Shown here: piece by piece, positions 38,370 to 46,507 of the stretch
How positions within the stretch are numbered: the stretch's first letter is position 1
Layout of the letters: each line of letters starts with the position of its first letter
Assembly: GCF_900186985.1 (NCBI RefSeq)
Contig: NZ_LT906447.1
Coordinates: 496,001 to 560,000, forward strand
Direction: 5' to 3'
Source of the DNA: Staphylococcus piscifermentans
GTDB taxonomy: Bacteria; Bacillota; Bacilli; Staphylococcales; Staphylococcaceae
Length of the DNA stretch: 64,000 nucleotides
The notes under the pieces: model-generated
What the model was told of the DNA's origin: nothing
What the model saw: the letters and a program-made list of their open reading frames with translations, nothing else
Databases searched by the model: none
Program-made: the position numbers and the translations under genes

Positions 38370-39848
38370 TTATGGTTTAATTTTCACTTCTACATTCCTT
38401 GGTACTTTATGAACTTCTTTGTACGCAGAAACCATCCACGAGTTATTAGGGAAGTTGACAATTTTATGGAATTCTTCAAAGGGTACTCTTTGTATTGTAA
38501 TTTCTTTAGGGAAGTGGTGCATATGCAATAACTTTTCTGAACGACTGTAATCGATATACTTATTTACTGATATCGGCGCAAGATAACTTAAAGTTAATGC
38601 AAGCATCACTATGATAGCTAAGTTTTTACTCCACTTCGACGGCCATTTAAGATGAAGGTTCTGCAGTATATATTTCGTCATTTCTAAGAGTATTAAAATG
38701 ATGAAAATTTGACTCGCAAAATCACAACGGGCACTGTATGGCGTAATCACAAAAAACGGTAAGGTTAAGAAAATAGCACTAGTATAATAAAAGAATATAC
38801 GTTGACTAAGATGTGACCACTGTAAATTTTTCCAAATAAAAATAGGGAAAATTACGATAAGACACAAAAATAAAATACCTGCAATGACGATAGTTGTTTC
38901 ATTAACAATCATACGAGTTAAATTTGTACGGTTGATCATTGTGAACAAAAGTCCAATAAATAAAATGCTTATAAAAACAATATTGACAGGTAATGTCTGG
39001 CCACGATGCATATATGTAACAATACATACAATCATTAATAAAAGTGCAAGTAATAGTGTATTTGTAGTGAAAAAATACGGCGTAATATTATAAAGATATA
39101 GGTGCGTTATATTCCCCAACATACTAGTATGTTGTTCTACGCTCCGATAGTGATCTTTCCCGGCAGTCACTTGGCGGTAAGCTGAATTCGTAAACATCAT
39201 GACAGCTCCCACACAGTGTGCAATTAGGAAAACGAAATATACCATTTTTAATTTTTTGAACTTGTAAAAGTAGAATATGACCGCACCAAACGCAATGACG
39301 ATTAAATACAAAGTAACATGTTCTACAAGTAATGAAGCGATAACTCCTACTAGAAAATACCATATTAATTGAATAACATTTGCGCTATTTCTGTCATACT
39401 GCTCAAAGTAAATTTTAAGAATGTATAGCATAAGGACAGCTGAAGTAACATAATTCACATACCCTGCCACCCAACCAAATGTTTCTGCAAACAACGGTAT
39501 AGGCAACATCATTACCACTAATAAAATCAATATATAAGAAATGCTTCTTGAATTTCTAAAAGTTAATTGACGTAACATAACAATTAATAAACTTGAAAAG
39601 AAAGTCATCGTTACAACCTGTACAATAGGCGTCCTAACAGCAGCGATTTCTAATAAGTTGCTTAAGTAGCGACCATTATAATCATGAAACCATTGGTGCA
39701 TCCGTTCGATTCCTACATCTGATTTCCACGCATAATCATCTAGTGAGAGCGGAATCAGTGCACTTAATATAGCAAAAAATAAAATAACAATATAAAGTCC
39801 GACTTTCTGTACTGAGAAATTCGGAAATAGTGATTTAAATATTTTCAT
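38370..39848 (-). CDS. multi-pass membrane protein, DUF6056/GT-C glycosyltransferase-like
   Basis: A 492-residue protein with about ten or eleven hydrophobic helices. An SLDDYAWKSDVGIERM segment after helix 1 (about 35-50) and the large loop with YNGRYLSN resemble the extracytoplasmic acidic site of GT-C enzymes that use lipid-linked sugars. The C-terminal 90 residues are soluble and probably outside. AGGA stands before the ATG. It is divergent from a CsbB-like polyprenyl-phosphate glycosyltransferase 353 bp away, which suits a lipid-sugar maker and user pair. DUF6056 membership is my recollection of the pattern. Confidence 0.65.
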   Translation of the reverse strand: MKIFKSLFPNFSVQKVGLYIVILFFAILSALIPLSLDDYAWKSDVGIERMHQWFHDYNGRYLSNLLEIAAVRTPIVQVVTMTFFSSLLIVMLRQLTFRNSRSISYILILLVVMMLPIPLFAETFGWVAGYVNYVTSAVLMLYILKIYFEQYDRNSANVIQLIWYFLVGVIASLLVEHVTLYLIVIAFGAVIFYFYKFKKLKMVYFVFLIAHCVGAVMMFTNSAYRQVTAGKDHYRSVEQHTSMLGNITHLYLYNITPYFFTTNTLLLALLLMIVCIVTYMHRGQTLPVNIVFISILFIGLLFTMINRTNLTRMIVNETTIVIAGILFLCLIVIFPIFIWKNLQWSHLSQRIFFYYTSAIFLTLPFFVITPYSARCDFASQIFIILILLEMTKYILQNLHLKWPSKWSKNLAIIVMLALTLSYLAPISVNKYIDYSRSEKLLHMHHFPKEITIQRVPFEEFHKIVNFPNNSWMVSAYKEVHKVPRNVEVKIKP

Positions 39849-40201
39849 TTAGTTTCCTCGAATCAATATTTTTAAGAGTAGTATAATACAAATTTTAATA
39901 ATTAGATAAAAATCGCACGAAAACATACAAAAAATTAACATTGAATTTATACTTTTCAGTGATAATAACAATATAAGAAATATACCGTTTACTACCACAT
40001 TTCATAAGTGTTTAGTTTTTGTAAAGCAACCTGTGATTATTAGAAATACAGAAATATTTCTTTTATAATGATGACCAAATACTTTCAGTGGAAGTTAAAA
40101 TAAGTGAAAATAATTTGCTAATGTAAAATCGGGTATACAGGAATTAAGAACTTGTATATTTCATTAAAATTCTTAACTTTTAAAAAGGATGGAGTAATAG
40201 A
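39849..40201. promoter_or_regulatory. divergent AT-rich region between the membrane protein and CsbB-like genes
   Basis: Contains TATAAT at 40064-40069 with a weak TAGAAA 17 bp upstream, a possible promoter for the plus-strand gene with a leader near 125 nt. No palindrome or RNA gene recognised. Confidence 0.3.
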
Positions 40202-41347
40202 ATGAGTAAAGTTAGAATGTTAATCCCATGTTTCAATGAAGAGGATGTTATTAATTACACATATAAAGAGTTGACCAAAGTTTTAGCTGCAGATTCTGAA
40301 CTCCATCATTACGATTATGACTTGCTCTTCGTAGATGACGGAAGCAAGGATCGCACAATCGATATGATAAAAGAATATAGCCAACAAGATGAAAAAGTAA
40401 AATATATCTCATTCAGTCGTAACTTCGGAAAAGAAGCGGCCATGTTTGCCGGATTAGAAAACAGCCAAGATGTTGATGCTGTGATTATTTTAGATGGTGA
40501 TTTACAACATCCGCCTGAACTGATTCCACAAATGATTGAGAAATATTTAGCAGATGGTACAGATCAAGTCATTGCAAAGCGTAATCGCGATGGAGAAAAA
40601 GCCTCACGTAAATTTATGACCAAATGCTATTATAAATTAATCAACCGCTTTGTCGATGTCCCTATTGAAGACGGTGTTGGTGATTTCAGATTACTAAGCC
40701 AACGTGCTGTGCGTTCTTTAGTAGAATTGGATGAAGTACAACGTTTTTCTAAAGGTCTCTTTTCATGGGTCGGTTATCCGACTGAAACGCTTGAATATAA
40801 CAACCAAGAACGCGCGGCTGGAGATTCGAAATGGTCTTTCTTTAAATTATTAGATTATGGCGTGGATGGTGTGATTTCATTTAACAATAAACCGCTACGC
40901 ACTATCTTGTATTTTGGTATTGCCATTTTCGGAATCAGTATTATTTATCTGTTGGTAAACTTTGTGATGATATTGATGAATGGTATAGATTCACCGGGTT
41001 ATTTCTCGACGATATTTGCTGTGCTGTTCCTAGGCAGTATTCAATTGATTTCCATTGGTGTCATCGGTGAATATATCGGCCGTATCTATTATGAAGTGAA
41101 GAACCGTCCTAAGTATTTGCAAAAAGATACTAATTTGAACGATAAGACGTCAAGCAGAGATAAGGTTGCGAGTATTCAATCATCAAATCGTGAATATCGA
41201 GATAATAGTAAGGTTGAGCCTTTGCATCATGCAATGCGTAAACCTGAAGAACGTGTGCCATACCAAGCTAATCGTGAAGATCGTGAAGAATTGGAAAAAG
41301 AAGAGAAGGTTAATCAAGCGCGTCGTATTAAAGAAATGAATCTCTAA
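40202..41347 (+). CDS. polyprenyl-phosphate glycosyltransferase, CsbB/GtrB-like
   Basis: A 381-residue protein. Residues 1-230 are a GT2 domain (MLIPCFNEED, FVDDGSKDRT, DGDLQHPPELIP with the metal-binding acids, RDGEKASRKF). Two membrane helices follow (about 236-263 and 272-300). The enzyme should load a sugar from a nucleotide onto undecaprenyl phosphate at the inner leaflet. The last 70 residues are a charged, disordered tail not usual for CsbB. As I recall, CsbB in S. aureus works with a GT-C protein to glycosylate lipoteichoic acid; here a divergent GT-C-like gene is adjacent. A terminator follows. Confidence 0.85.
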   Translation: MSKVRMLIPCFNEEDVINYTYKELTKVLAADSELHHYDYDLLFVDDGSKDRTIDMIKEYSQQDEKVKYISFSRNFGKEAAMFAGLENSQDVDAVIILDGDLQHPPELIPQMIEKYLADGTDQVIAKRNRDGEKASRKFMTKCYYKLINRFVDVPIEDGVGDFRLLSQRAVRSLVELDEVQRFSKGLFSWVGYPTETLEYNNQERAAGDSKWSFFKLLDYGVDGVISFNNKPLRTILYFGIAIFGISIIYLLVNFVMILMNGIDSPGYFSTIFAVLFLGSIQLISIGVIGEYIGRIYYEVKNRPKYLQKDTNLNDKTSSRDKVASIQSSNREYRDNSKVEPLHHAMRKPEERVPYQANREDREELEKEEKVNQARRIKEMNL

Positions 41348-41356
41348 ATAAAGGAA

Positions 41357-41396
41357 GAAGCGATAAGTTTGCATCCGCACTTATCGCTTCTTTTAT
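41357..41396 (+). terminator. intrinsic terminator of the CsbB-like gene
   Basis: Perfect 12-bp stem GAAGCGATAAGT with ACTTATCGCTTC, followed by TTTTAT. Confidence 0.88.
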
Positions 41397-41439
41397 ATGC
41401 TTTTAAAGGATTGGAGCCCTTTTAAGTTGCTTTCAGCTC

Positions 41440-41472
41440 ATAAAAAAGGTGCGCCTCGATGAGAGACGCACC
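41440..41472 (-). terminator. intrinsic terminator of the flavoprotein gene
   Basis: On the minus strand GGTGCGTCTC pairs with GAGGCGCACC around a short loop, followed by TTTTTT. Confidence 0.85.
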
Positions 41473-41491
41473 GTTATTTTTCCGTAAGGGT

Positions 41492-42856
41492 TTAGAAGAG
41501 TTGTTTATCTTTAGGGAATACATCGTCGCCTAGTGCGCGTTGTGCTAGGACGTTCAAGTAGTTCCATGGACGGTCGAAGTCTGGTTGGAAGAAGAAGTCG
41601 ACTAATGCTAGTTCTTCTAGTGTCCAACCTGCGTTGACTGCTACTGATAGTGTATTGATGGATTCTACTAAGTCTTCTGTGCTCATGATTTGTCCGCCAA
41701 GAATGCGATGTGTATCTTCGTCAAACATGATTTTAAGGTGTACTGTTGTATCGTCTTGACGGAATTTAGGGCGTACAGGTACTTCGATATATTTTGCACC
41801 TAGTTTACCATCGTAGCTGTCTTTTTCTGTTTCGTGCACGCCTGTTTGACCAAATTTGTAATCGAATAAGGCAAGGCCAGATGTGCCTGAAACGCGTGGC
41901 ATTTTCATGTCTTTGCCTGCCATGTTGCGTGCTGCTACGTAACCTTGACGACGAGAGTTAGTTGCAAGTGCGATATAGCGGTCTTCGTTGATAGGTGCGA
42001 ATGGAATAAGTGTAGCGTCACCACTTGCATAGACGTCTTTTTCTGATGTTTCTAAGCGGTCATTGATTTTGATAATACCTTTTTTGCCGAGTTCGACTTT
42101 GCCGTCTAACCATTCTGTTGCAGGTTTGACGCCTACAGCAAATAATACTGTGTCTGCTTCGTATTCGCCGTCATCTGTGACTACAGCTGTAACATTATTG
42201 TTGTCGTCTGCTTTCAAGGCTTTGACATTTGCATTGCCTTTGAATTTTAAGCCATGTTCGGCAACGTTTTTCTCTAGAATATCTGTGAATTCTTTATCTA
42301 AATAAGTTTTGATGATACGGTCACCGTCATCCATAATTGTTGTATCGATGCCTGCTTTAGTAAAGGCTTCAGCTGCTTCGATACCGATATAACCGCCGCC
42401 GACTACAATGGCTTTCTTCGCATTTTGCATACGTTCTTTGATTTTGCCGGCCCATTCTTCACCACGCATAAATAAGACGTTATTGTAATCGTTGATACCG
42501 TCGATTGGCGGTTCGTTTGGTACAGCACCTGGGCTTAAGAATAATTTATCATAAGAGACATCTGAAGTGTTACCGTCTTTTTTAATTGTCACGGTTTTAT
42601 TTTGAGTATCTAAATCCGTTACCGTTGTTTGCAGATGCAAGTTCACGCCTTGTTCTTTTAATGATTCTGCATCTGCATAATGCAAGGATTGTAATGATGG
42701 TGCGACATCTTCTAAATAACTTTGAATACCGCAAGATAAGAATGAAGGTGCATCCGCACTTTCAAATACTTCAATTTCGGCCTCTGGATCTGATATTAAT
42801 AAAGTTTCGATTGCAGCATAACCTGCATGTGATGTTCCGACTACTACGTATTTCAT
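41492..42856 (-). CDS. NADH peroxidase / NADH oxidase family flavoprotein
   Basis: A 454-residue FAD- and NAD-binding disulfide-oxidoreductase-fold protein. The redox cysteine C42 (FLSCGIQSY) stands alone, as in NADH peroxidase and water-forming NADH oxidase, and H10 (VVGTSHAGY) matches the active-site His of NADH peroxidase. The NAD loop is VVGGGYIGIEAAEAF; the second FAD motif is VYASGDATLIP. It oxidises NADH with H2O2 or O2. Coenzyme A disulfide reductase is a close relative, and the sequence alone does not fix the substrate. AAAGGAGGA precedes the ATG. Confidence 0.85.
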   Translation of the reverse strand: MKYVVVGTSHAGYAAIETLLISDPEAEIEVFESADAPSFLSCGIQSYLEDVAPSLQSLHYADAESLKEQGVNLHLQTTVTDLDTQNKTVTIKKDGNTSDVSYDKLFLSPGAVPNEPPIDGINDYNNVLFMRGEEWAGKIKERMQNAKKAIVVGGGYIGIEAAEAFTKAGIDTTIMDDGDRIIKTYLDKEFTDILEKNVAEHGLKFKGNANVKALKADDNNNVTAVVTDDGEYEADTVLFAVGVKPATEWLDGKVELGKKGIIKINDRLETSEKDVYASGDATLIPFAPINEDRYIALATNSRRQGYVAARNMAGKDMKMPRVSGTSGLALFDYKFGQTGVHETEKDSYDGKLGAKYIEVPVRPKFRQDDTTVHLKIMFDEDTHRILGGQIMSTEDLVESINTLSVAVNAGWTLEELALVDFFFQPDFDRPWNYLNVLAQRALGDDVFPKDKQLF

Positions 42857-43146
42857 AATAGTGAAGTCCTCCTTTGGTTGAGCATTCCCGCTCTTCTTTG
42901 TCTATTTTAAAAGTCGTTTTAATCTATTTTTATATTTTCTTCACATCTATATATTTACCACTTAAGAAGTGTTTTATTCAGTTTAGTGGGGAATAATGGC
43001 AGTGTTAATAGAATTGTCAAAAATGAAGTTACAAATGAAGTTTATTGAGATCAGGAGTTGTTTGTAATAATTGAAATTACAAATAAGACAAAGTACGCTT
43101 TATTTATAATATTAAATATATAATTAACTGTTTGGAGGAATTTGAT

Positions 43147-43698
43147 ATGAGTAACAATGTCATTATTGTAGGCGGAAATGGTTTTGTAGGTCGTGAGTTG
43201 ACAATGCAATGGGCGAATAGATTCCCAGAAGCTGAGATTTATATTACGAGTCGCGGCGATAGAAAAGAAATTCAAGGTGCGCATGTTCACCATGTACAAG
43301 TCGATGTTAATGATGCGCAAAGTTTTGAGAATGCTCTGTATGGTGATGAAGCAGACTATATTGTTACGCTTACTTACGGCAGTCAAGACGCTGTAACTAC
43401 CGTGCGTGATTTTGCGGAAAAACATAATTTGAAAGCAATTGGTAATGTCGGTATCGTCAACTTCGGTATTCCTGAAATGGCAGATTTTGTGACGATGAAA
43501 AAAGAAGAATTGAAAACATTGCAAGAAGGTTCAGTACGTGTGGCTAATTATGATGCTACTGTTATTTGGAACAAATATCGTAATGATGAAATCGGTAAAG
43601 GTATCAAAAATGGTGACTATGATGAAATGCCGCCTGTGAGCGTAGAAGTTGTAGCAGAGCAATTGATTGATCGCATTACACAAGCTTGGAAAGCATAG
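43147..43698 (+). CDS. NAD(P)-binding Rossmann-fold (atypical SDR/NmrA-like) protein
   Basis: A 183-residue protein starting with VIIVGGNGFVGRELTMQW, the GxxGxxG pattern of atypical short-chain dehydrogenases, then YITSRGDR and VDVNDAQSFENAL typical of NmrA-like folds. It lacks an obvious YxxxK. GGAGG lies about 10 bp before ATG 43147; the TTG at 43132 overlaps that site and is not used. It is shorter than most family members. Function not known. Confidence 0.72.
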   Translation: MSNNVIIVGGNGFVGRELTMQWANRFPEAEIYITSRGDRKEIQGAHVHHVQVDVNDAQSFENALYGDEADYIVTLTYGSQDAVTTVRDFAEKHNLKAIGNVGIVNFGIPEMADFVTMKKEELKTLQEGSVRVANYDATVIWNKYRNDEIGKGIKNGDYDEMPPVSVEVVAEQLIDRITQAWKA

Positions 43699-43978
43699 GC
43701 AAGACGGTTGCTACTAAGAGTGAGAAGAGAGGGCTATAATCGTGTGAGTACGATTACTCAATTTCCTTTGCTGTGCATGTATTAATTATGATTGCATATT
43801 TTCCAGCTATCGTAGAATGGTATCAAAGCCATGGCTTTGATAGCGGATTTGAAGATTTGGATTCACTTGAAAAACTGGAAAAATAAATATGGTGTAGTGT
43901 GGAAGTGCGGAGATAGAGAAGCTATCTTCGCACTTTTTGTGTGCATTTGTGAGATTTTTTAGTAGCGAGATAGCATAA
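43699..43978. other. intergenic stretch with a hairpin and a possible short ORF
   Basis: TAATCGT and ACGATTA (43737-43756) are perfect inverted 7-mers with a 6-bp loop. A 32-codon frame follows at 43788. No promoter recognised. Confidence 0.35.
43788..43886 (+). pseudogene. possible short ORF or C-terminal remnant (32 codons)
   Basis: ATG to TAA encodes 32 residues containing YFPAIVEWYQSHGFDSGF and an acidic, helical end. It looks like ordinary protein sequence, but there is no ribosome site before the ATG. The frame is open back to 43740. It may be the tail of a lost gene or a tiny protein. Not recognised. Confidence 0.25.
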
Positions 43979-44217
43979 TCTAGACACAAATATTTGGGAA
44001 GTGTCTAGAAAAGGGGTGAATCTAGACACAAATTTTTGAGAAGTGTCTAGAAAAGGGGTGAATCTAGACACAAGTATTTGGGAAGTGTCTAGAAAAGCAT
44101 GTAATCTAGACACAAGTTTCGGAGAAGTGTCTAGAAAAGCATGTAATCTAGACACAAGTTTTTGAGAAGTGTCTAGAAAAGGAGTGAATCTAGACACAAG
44201 ATTTTGAGAAGTGTCTA
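43979..44217. repeat. six tandem copies of a 42-bp palindromic unit
   Basis: Copies begin at 43979, 44021, 44063, 44105, 44147 and 44189, exactly 42 bp apart. Each is TCTAGACAC, a 13-bp loop, GTGTCTAGA and an 11-bp tail; the 9-bp arms are a perfect inverted repeat in most copies. Loop and tail vary slightly (tail AAAGGGGTGAA or AAAGCATGTAA). Because 42 is a multiple of three, the minus strand stays open across the array, but the start there is TTG without a ribosome site, so coding is doubtful. The array has the same plan as the 3271-3519 array but unrelated sequence. Confidence 0.93.
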
Positions 44218-44397
44218 AATCCCTTGCTAACAACCGGCCCGTTCGTCATCGCATATTAGCGACCGCCTGAGCCCCCCTCTTAAAGTCCAGGTCAGCTCAC
44301 ACCGTTTCCCCGCTCTCCAGGGTTTCTTTTCCCAAATTGCAATGTGCCGGGTTTAGACGCATAATAGGGTTAACGATGGAATGAAACGGGGGATTCG
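44218..44397. promoter_or_regulatory. GC-richer region with the ABC exporter promoter
   Basis: Noticeably richer in C than the surroundings. A probable promoter is TTGCAA (44337-44342), 17 bp, CATAAT (44360-44365). GGGGGA precedes the start codon of the ATPase gene. Nothing else recognised. Confidence 0.45.
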
Positions 44398-45132
44398 ATG
44401 GCTGAGTTAGTGGCGGAGTTGAAGCATGCGCGCAAGGTGTTTGGCAAGCAGGTAGTGCTGGAGGATATTACGCTAGAGTTGGAGAAGGGGCAGATTCTGG
44501 GGCTGATTGGTCCGAGTGGATCTGGGAAGACGACGGCGATTAAGTGTTTGCTGGGTATGGAGAAATTGGATGCTGGTGAGGCGCTGGTTTACGACAAGCG
44601 TATGCCGAATCGTAAGGTGCTGAATCATATCGGTTATATGGGGCAGGAACTGGCGCTGTATGAAAACTTAAGTGCGAAAGAGAATTTGAAGTTTTTTGGC
44701 AATTTGAAAGGATTGGCAGGAGATAAGCTGAATTCGGAAATTGACGATTATATGAAATTGGTAGATTTAGAAGGAAAGTTGAAGGATATTGTCAATACCT
44801 TTTCAGGCGGCATGAAGCGACGACTTTCTTTGGCTATCACGTTGTTGGCGCACCCGGATTTGCTGATATTGGATGAACCGACTGTAGGGATTGATCCGAG
44901 TTTGCGACAATCGATTTGGCGTGAGTTACGACAATTGTCCGAAGCGGGGCAGACCATTTTGATGACGACACATGTGATGGATGAAGCCGAACGCTGTGAT
45001 AAAGTCGGATTGTTGGTGGATGGCCATATCTTTGCGCTAGGTACACCGGCAGAGTTGAAGCAGCGTTTCAATGCAGATAGTATTGAAGCGGTATTCTTGA
45101 AAGCAGAGGAGGCGAAGGATAATGAGATTTAA
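44398..45132 (+). CDS. ABC exporter ATP-binding protein
   Basis: A 244-residue cytosolic ATPase with Walker A GPSGSGKTT (about 38-46), Q-loop MGQEL, signature FSGGMKRRLS, Walker B LLILDEPTVGID and switch histidine in MTTHVMDEA. The type belongs with ABC-2 permeases for drugs or other exports. It overlaps the permease gene by 11 bp. Codon choice at the start is unusually GC-rich for the window. Substrate unknown. Confidence 0.9.
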   Translation: MAELVAELKHARKVFGKQVVLEDITLELEKGQILGLIGPSGSGKTTAIKCLLGMEKLDAGEALVYDKRMPNRKVLNHIGYMGQELALYENLSAKENLKFFGNLKGLAGDKLNSEIDDYMKLVDLEGKLKDIVNTFSGGMKRRLSLAITLLAHPDLLILDEPTVGIDPSLRQSIWRELRQLSEAGQTILMTTHVMDEAERCDKVGLLVDGHIFALGTPAELKQRFNADSIEAVFLKAEEAKDNEI

Positions 45133-46240
45133 AGCGATATTAGTGCGCGTCATTACCGATTTATTCCGCGACAAACGCACACTCGCCTTGATGTTTATCG
45201 TCCCTTTGCTGATTCTGACCATCATGTACTTCCTGTTCAACAGCGATACCGATGAACACCTGAAAGTCGGATTTGCAGACAACGTGCCGGATCGTATTGT
45301 CAAAGCTTTGCCGGATGATAAGGCAGACACTTCTAAGTATCACGATGTCGGCTCAATTCAATCTCTTATTGAAAAGAAAGACTTGGATGCGTTTGTGGCG
45401 AAAAAAGGAAACCAGCTGGAAGTCACATATACGAATGAAGATCCGAGCAAAACCAATGCGGTAAAGCAAATGTTGAATGGTGCATTGCAGAAAACTAAAA
45501 TGCAAAGTGTTATGACACAAGTAGATAAAATGAAGACGCAAATGGAGAGAATGCCTGGTGCAACAGGAAAAAATGACACGCAGTTCTCTGATAAAGGTAT
45601 GTCGTTGAAGTCGCATTATTTATATGGAAACGCTGATAGTACATACTTTGATAAAATGTTCCCAATTCTGATGGGGTTCTTTGTCTTCTTATTTGTATTC
45701 TTGATTTCAGGGATTGCCTTACTTAGAGAGCGTACGACAGGTACCTTAGAACGTATACTGGCTACGTCTGTAAAACGAAGCGAAATTGTATTCGGCTATT
45801 TAGTGGGCTATGGTATTTTCGCGATTATCCAAACATTGATTATCGTTTTGTTCTCAGTGTATTTATTGAAGGTAGAGATGGCCGGCAACCTTGGCTGGGT
45901 ATTGTTGATTAATATTTTGGTTGCCTTTGCAGCCCTGGCAATGGGCTTGTTTGTTTCCACATTCGCCAATTCAGAATTCCAAATGCTGCAATTTATACCA
46001 ATCGTAGTAGTCCCGCAAGTCTTATTCTCCGGTATTATTCCATTAGATAATGTCAATCGTTGGATTGCGAGTATCGGCTACTTGTTCCCGTTGCGTTATG
46101 CGGGCAATGCGCTCACTGAAATTATGGTGAAAGCAGAAGGTATAAGTCATTTTTGGTTAGATATATGTATTTTATTGCTGTTCATTATTATTTTCACAGT
46201 GTTGAATATTGTAGGATTGAAGCGATATCGAAAAGTTTAA
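45122..46240 (+). CDS. ABC-2 type exporter permease
   Basis: A 372-residue membrane subunit. One N-terminal helix (about 18-39) is followed by an extracytoplasmic domain (40-175, with a Q/M/K-rich coiled segment), then five helices and the ABC-2 signature GTLERILATSVKRSEIVFGY. Partner of the overlapping ATPase. The family exports drugs, peptides or lipids, and the substrate cannot be read here. Terminator at 46255. Confidence 0.88.
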   Translation: MRFKAILVRVITDLFRDKRTLALMFIVPLLILTIMYFLFNSDTDEHLKVGFADNVPDRIVKALPDDKADTSKYHDVGSIQSLIEKKDLDAFVAKKGNQLEVTYTNEDPSKTNAVKQMLNGALQKTKMQSVMTQVDKMKTQMERMPGATGKNDTQFSDKGMSLKSHYLYGNADSTYFDKMFPILMGFFVFLFVFLISGIALLRERTTGTLERILATSVKRSEIVFGYLVGYGIFAIIQTLIIVLFSVYLLKVEMAGNLGWVLLINILVAFAALAMGLFVSTFANSEFQMLQFIPIVVVPQVLFSGIIPLDNVNRWIASIGYLFPLRYAGNALTEIMVKAEGISHFWLDICILLLFIIIFTVLNIVGLKRYRKV

Positions 46241-46254
46241 TAGATGATGGATTG

Positions 46255-46288
46255 AAGCGGGTTGCGATAAGTGCAGTCCGCTTTTTGT
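46255..46288 (+). terminator. intrinsic terminator of the ABC exporter
   Basis: AGCGGgtTGC pairs with GCAgtCCGCT, followed by T5. Confidence 0.75.
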
Positions 46289-46395
46289 TTGGTTGAAGTG
46301 AGAGGAGGTGAGATTATTCGCAAACGCATATTAATTTTTTTAAAGTAAATCGAATTTAGAAATGTTAATTTACTCATATAATTGTAATTGATTCA

Positions 46396-46441
46396 TTGAC
46401 AACGCTTACATGATATCTTAAAGTTTATGTAAACGATTGCA
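46396..46441 (+). promoter_or_regulatory. promoter with two cre-like boxes before the polyol operon
   Basis: TTGACA (46396-46401), 17 bp, TAAAGT (46419-46424). Box 1, TTGACAACGCTTACA (46396-46410), overlaps the -35 and has one mismatch to the CcpA operator consensus. Box 2, ATGTAAACGATTGCA (46427-46441), fits WTGNAANCGNWNNCW fully and sits at the expected transcription start. This predicts catabolite repression by CcpA. Confidence 0.6.
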
Positions 46442-46507
46442 TAGTTGTATACAAAGATACAAATAATAGGAAAGCAATATAATATAATTTTAATAGAAGG
46501 GGAAACT

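Noticed and set aside
43051..43524. 157-codon minus-strand frame
   Set aside because: Mostly antisense to the Rossmann-fold gene, which has a strong ribosome site and a clear nucleotide-binding motif.
43922..44233. Open minus-strand frame of 103 codons with 14-residue repeats across the 42-bp array
   Set aside because: The frame stays open only because the repeat period is a multiple of three. The start would be TTG with no ribosome site, and the unit is a nucleotide palindrome, which explains the pattern without coding.
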